Of a DNA stretch of 64,000 nt, positions 7,651-19,758 are shown piece after piece. The notes under the pieces are model-generated. The model did no database searches. It was given only the letters and a program-made list of their open reading frames with translations, and had not been told where the DNA came from. Positions within the stretch are counted from its first letter, which is position 1; the number at the start of each line of letters is the position of its first letter. Source of the DNA: Hyphomicrobiales bacterium (GTDB taxonomy: Bacteria > Pseudomonadota > Alphaproteobacteria > Rhizobiales > Beijerinckiaceae); NCBI GenBank assembly GCA_028869185.1, contig JAGWTA010000004.1, positions 1-64,000 on the forward strand. Direction: 5' to 3'. Both the position numbers and the translations under genes were made by a program.

Positions 7651-8724
7651 GTGACGGGGGCACCGGAGCGCCGGGCAGAGGGCGCCGAAGGCCGATGCGA
7701 GAGCAATGACGCGCACCGTTGGCGCAGCGACGGGCCGCTCTACGCTGCGCTCGACCTTGGCACCAACAATTGCCGCCTTCTTGTGGCCAAGCGCTGCGAG
7801 CGCCAGGACCGTCAGGGCGCAGATAACCTGCGCGTTGTCGACGCCTTCTCGCGCATCGTGCGTCTGGGCGAGGGGCTTTCCAACACCGGCCGGCTCGGCG
7901 AGCAGGCCATGCGGCGCACGCTGGACGCATTGCTTGTCTGCCGCGAGAAAATCCAGCGGCGGGGCGTGCGGCGGACGCGGCTGATCGCGACCGAGGCCTG
8001 CAGGGCGGCCGCAAACGGCCCCGAATTCGTCGCGCGCGCCGAGCAGGAAACGGGCCTGAAACTGGAGATCATCGGTCGCGAGACCGAGGCGCGGCTGGCG
8101 GCGATCGGCTGCGGTTCGCTGGCCGACCCGGCCGCCGTCGGGGCGCTGCTGTTCGACATCGGCGGCGGCTCCACGGAAATCATCTGGCTGACGCCGGGTC
8201 GCGACGACGCAGCCGCGCGCAACATCCAGATTTGGACATCCATCGAGATCGGCGTCGTTTCGCTGGCCGAGCGTTTTGGCGGTCAGCATGTCGACGAGGC
8301 GACGTTTGAAGCCATGGTCGCGACCTTTGCGCAGGCGCTCGCGCCCTTCGCCGAGCGGGCCATGCGCCAGCGCGCCTGCGGGCGTTTTCATCTTCTGGGC
8401 ACATCCGGCACGGTGACAACCGTCGCCGGCGTGCATCTTGGCCTCGAGCGCTATGACCGCCGCCGCGTCGACGGTTTGTGGATGACCGCGGACGAGGCCG
8501 ACGCCGCTGTCGCGCAATTGCGCGTGATGAATTACGAACAGCGCGCAGCCAACGGCTGCATCGGCCGCGAGCGCGCCGATCTTGTTCTGGCGGGCTGCGC
8601 CATTCTCGAAGCCATCCGCCGCGCTTTCCCCGCCGAGCGCTTGCGCATCGCCGATCGGGGCTTGCGCGAGGGCGTGCTGCTGGAATTGATGCGCGCCGAC
8701 CGGCCGACGGGGATGTATCGATGA
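7651..8724 (+). CDS. ppx: exopolyphosphatase / guanosine pentaphosphatase (Ppx/GppA family)
   Basis: This 357-residue protein of the ASKHA fold has the phosphate-1 loop ALDLGTNNCRLL (residues ~33-44) and the phosphate-2 loop DIGGGSTEI (~169-177). A further glycine-rich GTSGTVTT segment and a C-terminal RIADRGLREG motif are typical of the family. It hydrolyses terminal phosphates of polyphosphate and/or pppGpp; which activity dominates cannot be told. The GTG start at 7651 is preferred to upstream starts because GGGAG lies at 7640-7644 with 6-nt spacing, and the upstream residues lack family character. Its stop overlaps the rlmE start (ATGA), a pairing common in alphaproteobacteria. Confidence 0.9.
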   Translation: MTGAPERRAEGAEGRCESNDAHRWRSDGPLYAALDLGTNNCRLLVAKRCERQDRQGADNLRVVDAFSRIVRLGEGLSNTGRLGEQAMRRTLDALLVCREKIQRRGVRRTRLIATEACRAAANGPEFVARAEQETGLKLEIIGRETEARLAAIGCGSLADPAAVGALLFDIGGGSTEIIWLTPGRDDAAARNIQIWTSIEIGVVSLAERFGGQHVDEATFEAMVATFAQALAPFAERAMRQRACGRFHLLGTSGTVTTVAGVHLGLERYDRRRVDGLWMTADEADAAVAQLRVMNYEQRAANGCIGRERADLVLAGCAILEAIRRAFPAERLRIADRGLREGVLLELMRADRPTGMYR

Positions 8725-9443
8725 TTGCGGGGCGTCAACGTCCAGGCGGCAAGGGCGGCGATGGCAAGAAAGGCGACGGCCTGAAGACGCGCGTCAAGAC
8801 CGCGCGCAAACGCTCGCTGTCCTCCACGCTCTGGCTGGAGCGCCAGCTCAACGATCCATATGTCGCGCAGGCCAAGCGCGACGGCTGGCGTTCGCGCGCC
8901 GCCTACAAGTTGCTCGAAATGGACGAGCGCTACAAATTGCTGAAGCCGGGCATGAAAGTCGTCGATCTGGGCGCTGCGCCCGGCGGCTGGTCGCAGATCG
9001 CCGCGCGCAAGACGGGCGCCGCCAATGGCAACGCCAAGGCCAGGGTGGTGGCGATCGACCTGTTGCCCGTCGACCCGATTCCCGGCGTCGAATTTGCACA
9101 GATGGATTTTCTGGACGACGACGCGCCGGAGGCCTTGCGCGCCATTCTCGGCGGCCCTGCGGACGCCGTCATGTCGGATATGGCGGCCAACGCGACCGGG
9201 CATCGTCAGACCGATCATCTCAAGATCGTCGCATTGGCGGAGCTCGCCGCCGAATTCGCGCGCGAAATTCTTGCGCCCAAAGGCTTTTTCCTCGCCAAGG
9301 TGTTGCAGGGCGGTTCGGAAACCCAGCTTCTTGCGCAATTGAAACGGGACTTTGCAACCGTGCGGCATGTCAAACCAGCCGCCAGCCGCAAGGATTCGGC
9401 CGAGCTTTACGTCCTTGCGACCGGCTTTCGCGGCGGGCAATAG
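8721..9443 (+). CDS. rlmE: 23S rRNA (uridine-2'-O-)-methyltransferase RlmE (FtsJ/RrmJ)
   Basis: This 240-residue S-adenosylmethionine methyltransferase methylates the 2'-OH of a conserved uridine in the 23S A-loop. The SAM-binding VVDLGAAPGGWSQ is near residue 76, and the catalytic K-D-K-E set is visible: Lys in RSRAAYKLLE, Asp in VMSDMAAN, Lys in FLAKVLQGG, Glu in SAELYVLA. The basic N-terminal extension of ~30 residues (GGKGG, KTARKRSL) is common in rhizobial orthologues and may contact rRNA. The start overlaps the ppx stop by 4 nt, so the two are coupled. Confidence 0.95.
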   Translation: MIAGRQRPGGKGGDGKKGDGLKTRVKTARKRSLSSTLWLERQLNDPYVAQAKRDGWRSRAAYKLLEMDERYKLLKPGMKVVDLGAAPGGWSQIAARKTGAANGNAKARVVAIDLLPVDPIPGVEFAQMDFLDDDAPEALRAILGGPADAVMSDMAANATGHRQTDHLKIVALAELAAEFAREILAPKGFFLAKVLQGGSETQLLAQLKRDFATVRHVKPAASRKDSAELYVLATGFRGGQ

Positions 9444-9524
9444 CGTTATAGGCTGAAGGCAAGCGTCCAACGAATGACGCAGGCGACGTCGGTTACGACG
9501 CGCGATCGGGCTGGAGACATTTCA

Positions 9525-10800
9525 ATGAAAAAATATATGATTCACATCATCCTTGCCGCGATGCTGCTCGGCATTCTCGTCGGCTATTTCATCTTTGCGA
9601 ATTTCGACGCCAAGCACGCAAAGGACATCGCCTCGTATTTCGAGCTGATCTCCACGCTGTTCCTGCGCCTGATCAAGATGATCATCGCGCCGCTGGTTTT
9701 CTCGACGCTCGTCGTCGGCATCGCGCATATGGGCGATTCATCGTCGGTCGGCCGCATCTTTCTGAAAACCATGACGTGGTTCGTCTCGGCTTCGTTCGTG
9801 TCGCTGCTGCTGGGATTGCTGATGGTGCATCTGTTGCAGCCGGGCGTGAATCTCAACATGCCGCTGCCGGACGCAGGCGCAGCGACCGGCCTGAAAACAT
9901 CCTCGATGTCGCTGCAAAATTTCGTCGAACATCTCGTGCCGAAATCGGTGGTCGAGGCGATGGCGACGAACGAGATTTTGCAGATCGTCGTGTTCTCGGT
10001 TTTCTTCGGCGTCGCGGTTGCCTCGATGGGCGAGAAGGGCAAGATCATCGCGCAGGGCATCGACGAAGCCGCGCACGCCATGCTGGTCGTCACCGGCTAT
10101 GTGATGAACTTTGCGCCGCTCGCCGTTTTCGCGGCCGTCGCGGCCACCGTGGCCAAGCAGGGCCTCGGCATTCTCATGGTTTTCGCCAAATTCATGGGCG
10201 GCTTCTATCTCTCGTTGTTCGTGCTCTGGGCGGTGCTGGTCGGCGCGGCGTTCCTGTTTTTGGGGCCGCGCGTCTTCAGGCTGCTCGGCCTCATCAAGGA
10301 GCCGACGCTGCTCGCGTTTTCGACAGCATCTTCGGAAGCGGCCTATCCCAAGACGCTCGAGGGTCTCGAAAAGTTCGGCGTGCCGAACCGCATCGCTTCC
10401 TTCGTTCTGCCGATGGGCTATTCCTTCAACCTTGACGGCTCGATGATGTATTGCACCTTCGCGTCGCTTTTCATCGCGCAGGCCTACAACATCCAGCTGA
10501 GCCTGGGCACGCAATTGACGATGCTGATGGTGCTGATGCTGACGTCGAAAGGCATGGCGGCCGCGCGCCTCGCTCGTCGTCATTGCCGCGACGCTCAACC
10601 AGTTCGGCATTCCGGAGGCGGGGCTGCTGCTCATCATGGGCATCGACCAGTTTCTCGACATGGGCCGTTCGGCGACCAACGTCATCGGCAATTCGCTGGC
10701 GACAGCCGTCGTCGCGAAATGGGAACATGCGCTGGGGCCAGAAAAGCCGGGAACGGCGGACGACGCCTTCATCGACGAACCCGTGCCGGCGACGATGTGA
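9525..10800 (+). pseudogene. Na+/H+-dicarboxylate or glutamate symporter (DAACS family), frameshifted
   Basis: The first ~345 residues match DctA/GltP-type symporters of the inner membrane, including the GYSFNLDGSMMY motif and the helices leading to SKGMA. Immediately after SKGM-A, between 10560 and 10561, the frame shifts. The family's conserved SKGMAGVPRAS is interrupted, and translation in the original frame runs 85 unrelated Arg/Gly-rich residues to 10823. In the next frame the expected C-terminus resumes at once (PRASLVVIAATLNQFGIPEAG ... IGNSLAT) and ends at 10800. Comparison with the family motif suggests a 5-nt loss. The start at ATG 9525 has GGAG 9 nt upstream. It could be a true pseudogene or a sequencing error. 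Confidence 0.85.
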
Positions 10801-10810
10801 GGATCCGCAC

Positions 10811-11758
10811 ATGCCCAGCCTGACCCTGCGCGCGCGAAGCCTTGCCTTCGCCGCGCTTGCGGCGGCGCTGATCGCGCCCGCCGCTTTTGCGCAGCAGACC
10901 GCCGCGCCTCAAATTCCCGCCGCAGGCCTCACCGGAACGCTCGACAAGATTGCGCGCACCGGAACGGTGACGCTTGGCTATCGCGAGGCGTCGGTGCCCT
11001 TTTCCTTCGTCGATCGCGCCGGCAAGCCGATCGGCTATTCGATGGATCTGTGCAACGCCATCGTGGAAGAAATCGGCCGCACGCTCGGGCGAGACGACCT
11101 GAAAGTCGCCTATGAGAAAGTTACCTCGGAAACGCGTTTGCAGGCGGTGGCCGACGGCAAGGTGGATCTCGAATGCGGTTCGACCACAGCCAATCTCGAA
11201 CGCGCGAAGATCGTTTCTTTCTCGCCGCTGATTTTTGTCGCCGGCACGAAGGTGATGGTCGCCAAGGGAACGCCGTGGAAAGATTTCAACAGTCTTAAAG
11301 GCAAGACCGTCGCGGTGACGGCGGGCACGACGAATATCGCCGCGCTGAAAAAACTGGACGAAAAATTCCAGCTCGGCCTGAAGCTTGTGGAATCGCCCGA
11401 CCACGAGCAGAGCTATCAATTGCTGGCGAGCGGCAAGGTCGACGCGTTCGCAACCGACGACATTCTCCTGGCAGGCCTCATCGCCCAGCATCGCGCGCAG
11501 GACAAGTTCATGGTTGCCGGCGAGTTGCTGTCGTACGATCCCTACGGCATCGCCTACCGGCACGACGACAAGCCGATGAAGCAGATCATTGAGCGAGCGT
11601 TCCGCGCCCTCGTCATCAGCAATGAAATCGATCCGACTTACGAAAAATGGTTCGGCCATCGCCTGCCGAACGGCGAGCGCTTCAACATTCCCATGAGCCC
11701 GCAGCTCGAGGAATCATGGAAAGCGTTTGCGACGGAAATCGAGCCCGATCAGAAATAA
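10811..11758 (+). CDS. polar amino-acid ABC transporter substrate-binding protein (GltI-like), orphan
   Basis: This 315-residue periplasmic binding protein of family 3 has a cleavable signal peptide (~residues 1-26, ending AAFA-QQ) and two lobes. Features such as GYREASVPFSF, GYSMDLCNAI, DLECGSTTANLERA and GKTVAVTAGTTN are characteristic of glutamate/aspartate binders. It starts 10 nt after the symporter remnant, with AGGA at the junction. The permease and ATPase genes that normally accompany such a protein are absent; the next gene is convergent. It may serve a transporter encoded elsewhere. Confidence 0.88.
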   Translation: MPSLTLRARSLAFAALAAALIAPAAFAQQTAAPQIPAAGLTGTLDKIARTGTVTLGYREASVPFSFVDRAGKPIGYSMDLCNAIVEEIGRTLGRDDLKVAYEKVTSETRLQAVADGKVDLECGSTTANLERAKIVSFSPLIFVAGTKVMVAKGTPWKDFNSLKGKTVAVTAGTTNIAALKKLDEKFQLGLKLVESPDHEQSYQLLASGKVDAFATDDILLAGLIAQHRAQDKFMVAGELLSYDPYGIAYRHDDKPMKQIIERAFRALVISNEIDPTYEKWFGHRLPNGERFNIPMSPQLEESWKAFATEIEPDQK

Positions 11759-11775
11759 GCGAAACGACGCACAAA

Positions 11776-11813
11776 CGAAAAAGGGCCTGACAAATGTCAG
11801 GCCCTTTCTTTTC
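11776..11813. terminator. strong bidirectional intrinsic terminator
   Basis: A 12-bp perfect stem (11780-11791 with 11796-11807, AAAGGGCCTGAC arm) closes a 4-nt AAAT loop. It is followed by TTTCTTTT on the plus strand and preceded by an A-rich run that serves as the U-tract on the minus strand. It sits between the convergent binding-protein and porin genes and can end both transcripts. Confidence 0.93.
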
Positions 11814-11827
11814 GATCGGAGTCCCGA

Positions 11828-12631
11828 TCAATATTTCGCAACCACCGGCGCGCCGCCGAAGTTGAAGTGATAGTTCAACCCGGCGCGGACTGAGTGGAGG
11901 CCGACAGTATGCAGTGACCCGATTTCGGTAGGATTGAGAAACATGTTGCCGATGTACCGGTAATTCAGACCGGAGAACTGGCTATAAAGATACTCGGTTT
12001 TGACCGACACATTCGGCATGAGCATATATTCAAATCCGGCGCCGACCGCCCAACCGAGCTTGGTGCTGGATGCGGTCGCGCTGTCAAAGGACGTTCCGTT
12101 GATTAACAACGTGTTGACGGACAGGCGCGTAAACGCCAACCCGCCTGTCAGGTAGGGCATGAAGGCGCCCATCGCGTAACCCGCGCGCAAGCGCAGACCG
12201 CCGAGCAAGTCCGCTTTCGCATGACTGCTGGAGAACGAGAAAGAGGGCGCAAATCCGTTCTGCACAAGGACCGACGAGCTATCGCCGCCATTCTTGATAT
12301 TGCTCCAGGCTATATCGCCTTCGACGCCGAGCACGACATTATTCGCAAGCTGATAATTGTAACCAGCTTGACCGCCGATCAGAAAGCCGTTGGCGGTGAA
12401 TGTAGACCTGCCGTATCCGGCCGCCAGGCCCGGATAAACGATCGAATTGGAAGTGTCGAAACGGCCGCCGCCATAGCCGGCGTTCAAACCGACATAAAAC
12501 CCGGTCCATGTGAAAATCGGCGCTGGCGCGGCATAGGCGACCGGCGCGGTGCGGACGGGAAGATCGGCTGCCAGGGCCGGTGCGGCCAGTGCAGCCGCTG
12601 TGAAAAGGCAGAGTGCAGTTTTAGAAAGCAT
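11828..12631 (-). CDS. outer-membrane beta-barrel porin (Omp25/Omp31-like)
   Basis: This 267-residue protein has a signal peptide of about 21 residues ending ALAADLPVR and a short Pro/Ala linker. The 8-stranded barrel pattern starts at FTWTGFYVGLNAGYG and ends with HSVRAGLNYHFNF plus a terminal aromatic region (VVAKY). This layout is typical of Omp25/Omp31-type surface proteins in Hyphomicrobiales. The ATG at 12631 is chosen because GGGGA lies 8 nt upstream and the signal peptide begins there; the upstream in-frame start at 12697 gives an unlikely leader. The upstream ~110 nt are AT-rich, consistent with a strong promoter. Confidence 0.88.
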   Translation of the reverse strand: MLSKTALCLFTAAALAAPALAADLPVRTAPVAYAAPAPIFTWTGFYVGLNAGYGGGRFDTSNSIVYPGLAAGYGRSTFTANGFLIGGQAGYNYQLANNVVLGVEGDIAWSNIKNGGDSSSVLVQNGFAPSFSFSSSHAKADLLGGLRLRAGYAMGAFMPYLTGGLAFTRLSVNTLLINGTSFDSATASSTKLGWAVGAGFEYMLMPNVSVKTEYLYSQFSGLNYRYIGNMFLNPTEIGSLHTVGLHSVRAGLNYHFNFGGAPVVAKY

Positions 12632-12743
12632 AAGTGTTTCCCCAATGATCAACTCATTTGGAACGACTAGCCTTGTAAAAGCAATGGGGTCAGACAAGCA
12701 AAAATAGTTAATGAAGCATTAAAAACGCGTTGTGGCTAACTTG

Positions 12744-13949
12744 TCACACGTGCATGCGCGCATCGATAAGGCGGCGGTAGCATTCGAGCGCGTATCTGTC
12801 GGTCATGCCCGCAATATAATCGGCCACGACGCGCGCTCGCGCGGTCTGGTCTGGAGCGCCCTTGTATTGGCCGCCCCATTCCAGCGGCATGGCGGTGGGT
12901 TCGGCGAGAAAAAGCGGGAACAGCTCCCCCACAATGCGTGTGGCCTTTTCGCGCATGACCACGACGTCGACGTGGCGGTAGAGCGCGGGAAACAGAAACG
13001 ACTTGATGGAGCGGTCTGCCGCGGCGATCTCGTCTGAAAAGGACACGAGCGGGCCGTTGGCGCCGCGCACGTCGGACGCATCGCGCGCGCCCGAGCGGGC
13101 GAGGCGTCCGCTGCTCTCGGACAAGGCGTCCTCGACGAAGCGCGTGATCACGCGCCGCACGAGTTCATGCACGACGCGCGATGCGTCGAGCGCGCCATAG
13201 GTTTGCTCGATCTCCAGCAGCAGACCGTCGACGAACGGCGCCGCCGCGCGCAGATCGTCGAGCGTGAAAAAGCCGCCGCGCAGGCCATCGTCGATGTCAT
13301 GCGCATTATAGGCGATGTCGTCTGCGAGCGCGGTCGCCTGAGCCTCGGCGCTGGCGAATGTCGTGAGGTTCAGGGGCCAGAGCCGATCGAACTCGATGAT
13401 GGGTTTGGGAACGCCGCGCGCTGCGTAGCGCGCGGTCGGCGCGCCATCGGCCGAGAGCAGGGGGCCATTGTGTTTGACCAGCCCCTCAAGCGTCTCCCAG
13501 GTGAGGTTCAGCCCGTCATGCCGCGCATAGCGCCGTTCGAGGCTGGTGACGATGCGCAACGCCTGAGCATTGTGGTCGAAGCCGCCGTAGGGCGCCATCG
13601 CCGCATCCAGCGCATCCTCGCCAACATGGCCGAAGGGCGTGTGGCCGAGATCATGCGCCAGCGCCAGCGTCTCCGCCAGATCGCCGTCGAGGCCGAGCCC
13701 GCGCGCCAGCGCACGCGCGATTTGCGAGACTTCGATCGTATGCGTCAGCCGGGTGCGAAAGTGGTCGCCGCCGAAGGGAGCCAGCACCTGCGTCTTGTGC
13801 GCCAGTCGCCGAAAGGCTGTGGAATGGATGATGCGGTCGCGATCGCGCTGAAATTGCGTTCGCGTCGGGGAATCCGTTTCCGGAAATAGCCGCCCGCGGC
13901 TGCGCGCGGGGTCGCTGGCGTAGGAAGCGCGCGGTCTGTCAGGCTGCAT
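12744..13949 (-). CDS. dgt: deoxyguanosinetriphosphate triphosphohydrolase-like protein (HD domain)
   Basis: This 401-residue protein belongs to the dNTP triphosphohydrolase family, which releases tripolyphosphate from dNTPs to control nucleotide pools. The HD metal site is visible as His in [14 protein letters not shown], the HD pair in [13 protein letters not shown], and Asp in [13 protein letters not shown]. The N-terminal [26 protein letters not shown] is a family hallmark. It is divergent from erpA with 66 nt between starts, an arrangement conserved in alphaproteobacteria. Confidence 0.93.
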   Translation of the reverse strand: MQPDRPRASYASDPARSRGRLFPETDSPTRTQFQRDRDRIIHSTAFRRLAHKTQVLAPFGGDHFRTRLTHTIEVSQIARALARGLGLDGDLAETLALAHDLGHTPFGHVGEDALDAAMAPYGGFDHNAQALRIVTSLERRYARHDGLNLTWETLEGLVKHNGPLLSADGAPTARYAARGVPKPIIEFDRLWPLNLTTFASAEAQATALADDIAYNAHDIDDGLRGGFFTLDDLRAAAPFVDGLLLEIEQTYGALDASRVVHELVRRVITRFVEDALSESSGRLARSGARDASDVRGANGPLVSFSDEIAAADRSIKSFLFPALYRHVDVVVMREKATRIVGELFPLFLAEPTAMPLEWGGQYKGAPDQTARARVVADYIAGMTDRYALECYRRLIDARMHV

Positions 13950-13980
13950 GGCGTCAGTCTAAACCACGGCTGCGCGCTGG

Positions 13981-14008
13981 TTGAAAGCCCTGGCCGGGCA
14001 GCTTATCT
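13981..14008 (+). promoter_or_regulatory. putative promoter of erpA, probably giving a leaderless mRNA
   Basis: TTGAAA at 13981-13986 is separated by 16 nt from TTATCT at 14003-14008. The erpA ATG starts only 8 nt beyond the -10, so the predicted transcript start falls on or next to the AUG. No Shine-Dalgarno sequence is seen there. The call rests on motif spacing alone. Confidence 0.45.
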
Positions 14009-14015
14009 TGAGCCC

Positions 14016-14342
14016 ATGACAGACGTCGTCCTGACCGATCGCGCCGCGCGCCGCGTGGCCGAAATCCTCCGCGCCGAACAGCCCGGTTCCGCTTTGCGCG
14101 TCGCCGTGAACGGGGGCGGCTGCTCCGGCTTTCAATACGCTTTCGACATCGTGCAGGACCGCGCCGACGACGATCTCGCGCTCGCGCGCGACGGCGCGAC
14201 CGTTCTGATCGATCCGGTGAGCCTCGAATATCTGAAGGGCTCGAAAATCGATTTCGTCGACGATCTCATGGGCCAGGCGTTCAAGATCGACAATCCCAAC
14301 GCCACGGCCTCCTGCGGCTGCGGCACGAGCTTCTCGATCTGA
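14016..14342 (+). CDS. erpA: iron-sulfur cluster insertion protein, A-type carrier (ErpA/IscA/HesB)
   Basis: This 108-residue A-type carrier receives Fe-S clusters from the SUF/ISC scaffold and passes them to apo-proteins in the cytoplasm. The three cluster-binding cysteines are present: Cys in GGGCSGFQY and the pair in ASCGCGTSF at the C-terminus. Length matches the family. It is transcribed away from dgt. The paralogue name (ErpA rather than IscA or SufA) is by genomic context and is less certain than the family. Confidence 0.92.
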   Translation: MTDVVLTDRAARRVAEILRAEQPGSALRVAVNGGGCSGFQYAFDIVQDRADDDLALARDGATVLIDPVSLEYLKGSKIDFVDDLMGQAFKIDNPNATASCGCGTSFSI

Positions 14343-14473
14343 CGTTTTGATCCCGCGACGCGTTTTGCCGCTGGAGGATTTTGCCTAGCGTTAACCGCGT
14401 CCAAGCGGGGCGACGCATCGTAACGCTTCCGTAAGGTGGGACGATCAGCATGGCCCTCGGCAGGGGGGCTTGC

Positions 14474-14875
14474 ATGAATATCAAATCGCTAGGGCTCGTC
14501 GGTTTCGCGGTGATCGCCGTTTACGCCTACGATCGATTCGACAAATCAACGAATTACCAGAGAACGCAGGCTCGTCTGACCAAGGTCGACGAGGTTTGCT
14601 ACATGGAGAAAACCGAGGGCAAGCGCACGTCGACGTCAGACACGCTTCCTTGTCAGCTCGCTGAGATCGCCGTCAAAAGCCATCCCAAGTGGATGGATTA
14701 CACCGTCAAGCGCAAGATCGCTTTCGAATTCAGCTTCGTTTCGCCGGTCGACGGCAAGATTCACTCTTCGAAACTGTCGGCGGCGGCGTTCCCGAATGGA
14801 AAGCCGTTGCAGGCCGGCGATGTTGTCGAGGTTCTGGCGTCAAAAAAACAGGCGGAGACGACGCGCTGGCTTTGA
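14474..14875 (+). CDS. small membrane-anchored hypothetical protein (DUF3592-like)
   Basis: This 133-residue protein has one N-terminal hydrophobic helix (residues ~4-20) followed by a soluble, probably periplasmic domain with two cysteines (VCYMEK and LPCQL) that could form a disulfide. The C-terminal beta-rich part (FEFSFVSPVDGKIHSSK ... GDVVEVLAS) resembles DUF3592-type domains, a weak match by eye. The ATG at 14474 is chosen because a G-rich run (AGGGGGG) lies ~6 nt upstream. The function is unknown. Confidence 0.65.
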   Translation: MNIKSLGLVGFAVIAVYAYDRFDKSTNYQRTQARLTKVDEVCYMEKTEGKRTSTSDTLPCQLAEIAVKSHPKWMDYTVKRKIAFEFSFVSPVDGKIHSSKLSAAAFPNGKPLQAGDVVEVLASKKQAETTRWL

Positions 14876-14882
14876 GGCGCGT

Positions 14883-15304
14883 CTACGCAAACGCAAGAAT
14901 GCGGACGGCGAAAATCACCCACATCGCGACGAGCAGGACGACGCCGGCCGAAAAAGCCTGAAACCGTCGCGGCACGTTGTTCGATGTCTGGTGGATGAGC
15001 GCATGCGCGTAGCGCGTCGCCACAAACAGCCAGGCCATGATGACGAACAGCAGATCGGCCTTCTTCGTGAGCATGGCGAAGATCGTCAGCGCATAGAAAA
15101 GCGCGGGCAGTTGCATCAGGTTTTCGTAGGAATTGCTGATCTGCTGCACATTGGTCGGCCACGCGCTCTGGCCGAGCGCAATGTCCCGCAGTTTTACTTC
15201 GCCGGCCTTGAGCGCGGAGACGCGCGTCATCGCCGTCCGCAGCAATGTGAAGAAGGTCAGCGCGACAAGCGCGAAGACGGGCAGAAGAATCGCCTGAACG
15301 CTCA

Positions 15305-15305
<1 letters not shown>
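14883..15305 (-). CDS. MAPEG-family membrane protein
   Basis: This 140-residue protein has four predicted transmembrane helices and the MAPEG pattern: RTAMTRVSALKAGE after helix 1, then ENLMQLPALFYAL and ATRYAHALIHQTSN. MAPEG members include glutathione transferases and eicosanoid-metabolising enzymes; bacterial members are mostly uncharacterised. Its start codon overlaps the guaB stop (TAATG), so it is likely the last gene of a guaB operon. Confidence 0.85.
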
Positions 15306-18384
<3,079 letters not shown>

Positions 18385-18454
18385 GCTCTTGCCGGCGGGG
18401 GCGCTCATGCCGCATGCTTCCCTAAAAAACAAGATCACGCCGGGAGGGGAACTC

Positions 18455-19246
18455 ATGATCGAGGCGCAGGACGCCACGCCGCGCGCGCGCGCCCAGAGCA
18501 AGCGCATCGCCATCAACGCGATAACGACATCGGACGTATTCGCAGCGCTCGGCGAGGGCTGGTCAGATTTCAAGAAAGCGCCGTTCTACGGGATGTTTTT
18601 CGGCGGCATCTACGCGCTCGGCGGCATGCTGATCCTGTCGCTGTTCGTCTTTCTGGGCATGCCCTACGTCGGTTATCCGTTGACCATGGGGTTTGCGCTC
18701 ATCGTGCCCTTTGTCGCCGCCGGCACCTATGAAATCAGCCGCCGCATCGAGCGGGGCGAACCGTTGAGCTGGAACGCCATTTTCGCTGCGGTCTGGAACC
18801 GCAGCGGCAAGGATCTGGGCTGGATGGCGCTCGTGACGGTGTTCGTGCTCATCATCTGGGTGGACTTCGCGATCTTCCTGTTCCTGATGTTCTATGGATT
18901 GCATGTGCCCACGGTTCAGGAACTGCTGACCGCGGTCCTGACGACGCAGAAGGGCATGCTGTTCGCCGCGCTCGGCAACGCCGTCGGCGCAGCCATCGCG
19001 CTGTTTGTATTCTCGATCACGGCCGTATCCTTTCCAATGCTGGCCGACCGCGACGTCGATTTCGTGACGGCGATGATAACAAGCGTGCGCGCCGTGGCCG
19101 CCAATCCGGGGCCGATGATCTTTTGGGCGGTCCTGATCGGCATCGGCCTTGGCCTGTCGATCGTCAGCCTGTTCTTCGGCCTTTTTGTCGTTCTGCCGAT
19201 TTTCGGGCACGCGACATGGCACATATATCGCAAGCTCATTCCTTGA
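18455..19246 (+). CDS. DUF2189 membrane protein
   Basis: This 263-residue protein has six predicted transmembrane helices. The conserved N-terminal DVFAALGEGWSDFKKAPFYG and the segment GTYEISRRIERGEPLSW identify DUF2189, whose function is unknown. The ATG at 18455 follows a strong GGGAGGGG at about 6 nt. An in-frame upstream extension to 18278 overlaps the MFS gene and is rejected. Its 3' end overlaps the likely start of the next small membrane gene. Confidence 0.85.
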   Translation: MIEAQDATPRARAQSKRIAINAITTSDVFAALGEGWSDFKKAPFYGMFFGGIYALGGMLILSLFVFLGMPYVGYPLTMGFALIVPFVAAGTYEISRRIERGEPLSWNAIFAAVWNRSGKDLGWMALVTVFVLIIWVDFAIFLFLMFYGLHVPTVQELLTAVLTTQKGMLFAALGNAVGAAIALFVFSITAVSFPMLADRDVDFVTAMITSVRAVAANPGPMIFWAVLIGIGLGLSIVSLFFGLFVVLPIFGHATWHIYRKLIP

Positions 19247-19725
19247 AACGTGATGGTTGGGACGCTGTGTTGACATCGCTGCTTGAGCGAGACGGCCGCG
19301 CCGGACGGCTGGCATGGTGGGGCACGATGGCGGCCCTGCTGATCGGCTTCATCGTGTGGGCGGTTGGCGCGGCGTGGGCGCTCGCGGCTGCGCGCGAGGA
19401 GGGCGTGCCGACAGCAGGCGGTCTTGCGGTCAGCCTGCTTGCGCTCGCCGCCTTCGCCATTTCCATGTCCGCCGCCATCGCGGTTGGCGTGCGCCGTCTG
19501 CACGATCGCGGCAAGAGCGGGCATTGGCTGTGGCTTTATTACGCAGCGCCGGTGATTCTGCAGGCGCTCGGCGAGAACGCCTTCCGCGCTGTGCGCCCCC
19601 TGGCGGCCTTGATGCTGGCCGCCTCTTTGGCCCTGTCGGTGTGGGCGGTGCTCGAACTGGGCCTTATGCCCGGGCGCAAATCCGTCAACGCCTACGGCGA
19701 ACCGGCTGGAAACGAGGGATTTTGA
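19216..19725 (+). CDS. DUF805 membrane protein, start uncertain
   Basis: The conserved DUF805 pattern is clear: LERDGRAGRLAWWG, RRLHDRGKSGHWLW, and a final GLMPGRKSVNAYG. Four membrane helices are predicted. The function of the family is unknown. The ATG at 19216 would overlap the DUF2189 gene by 31 nt. GTG/TTG codons at 19264-19267 lie nearer to where homology begins but have no convincing ribosome binding site. The protein is 169 residues from the ATG. Confidence 0.8.
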   Translation: MAHISQAHSLKRDGWDAVLTSLLERDGRAGRLAWWGTMAALLIGFIVWAVGAAWALAAAREEGVPTAGGLAVSLLALAAFAISMSAAIAVGVRRLHDRGKSGHWLWLYYAAPVILQALGENAFRAVRPLAALMLAASLALSVWAVLELGLMPGRKSVNAYGEPAGNEGF

Positions 19726-19758
19726 CGACCCGCGCGCTTTCCTCTAAGCCGCAATTCC

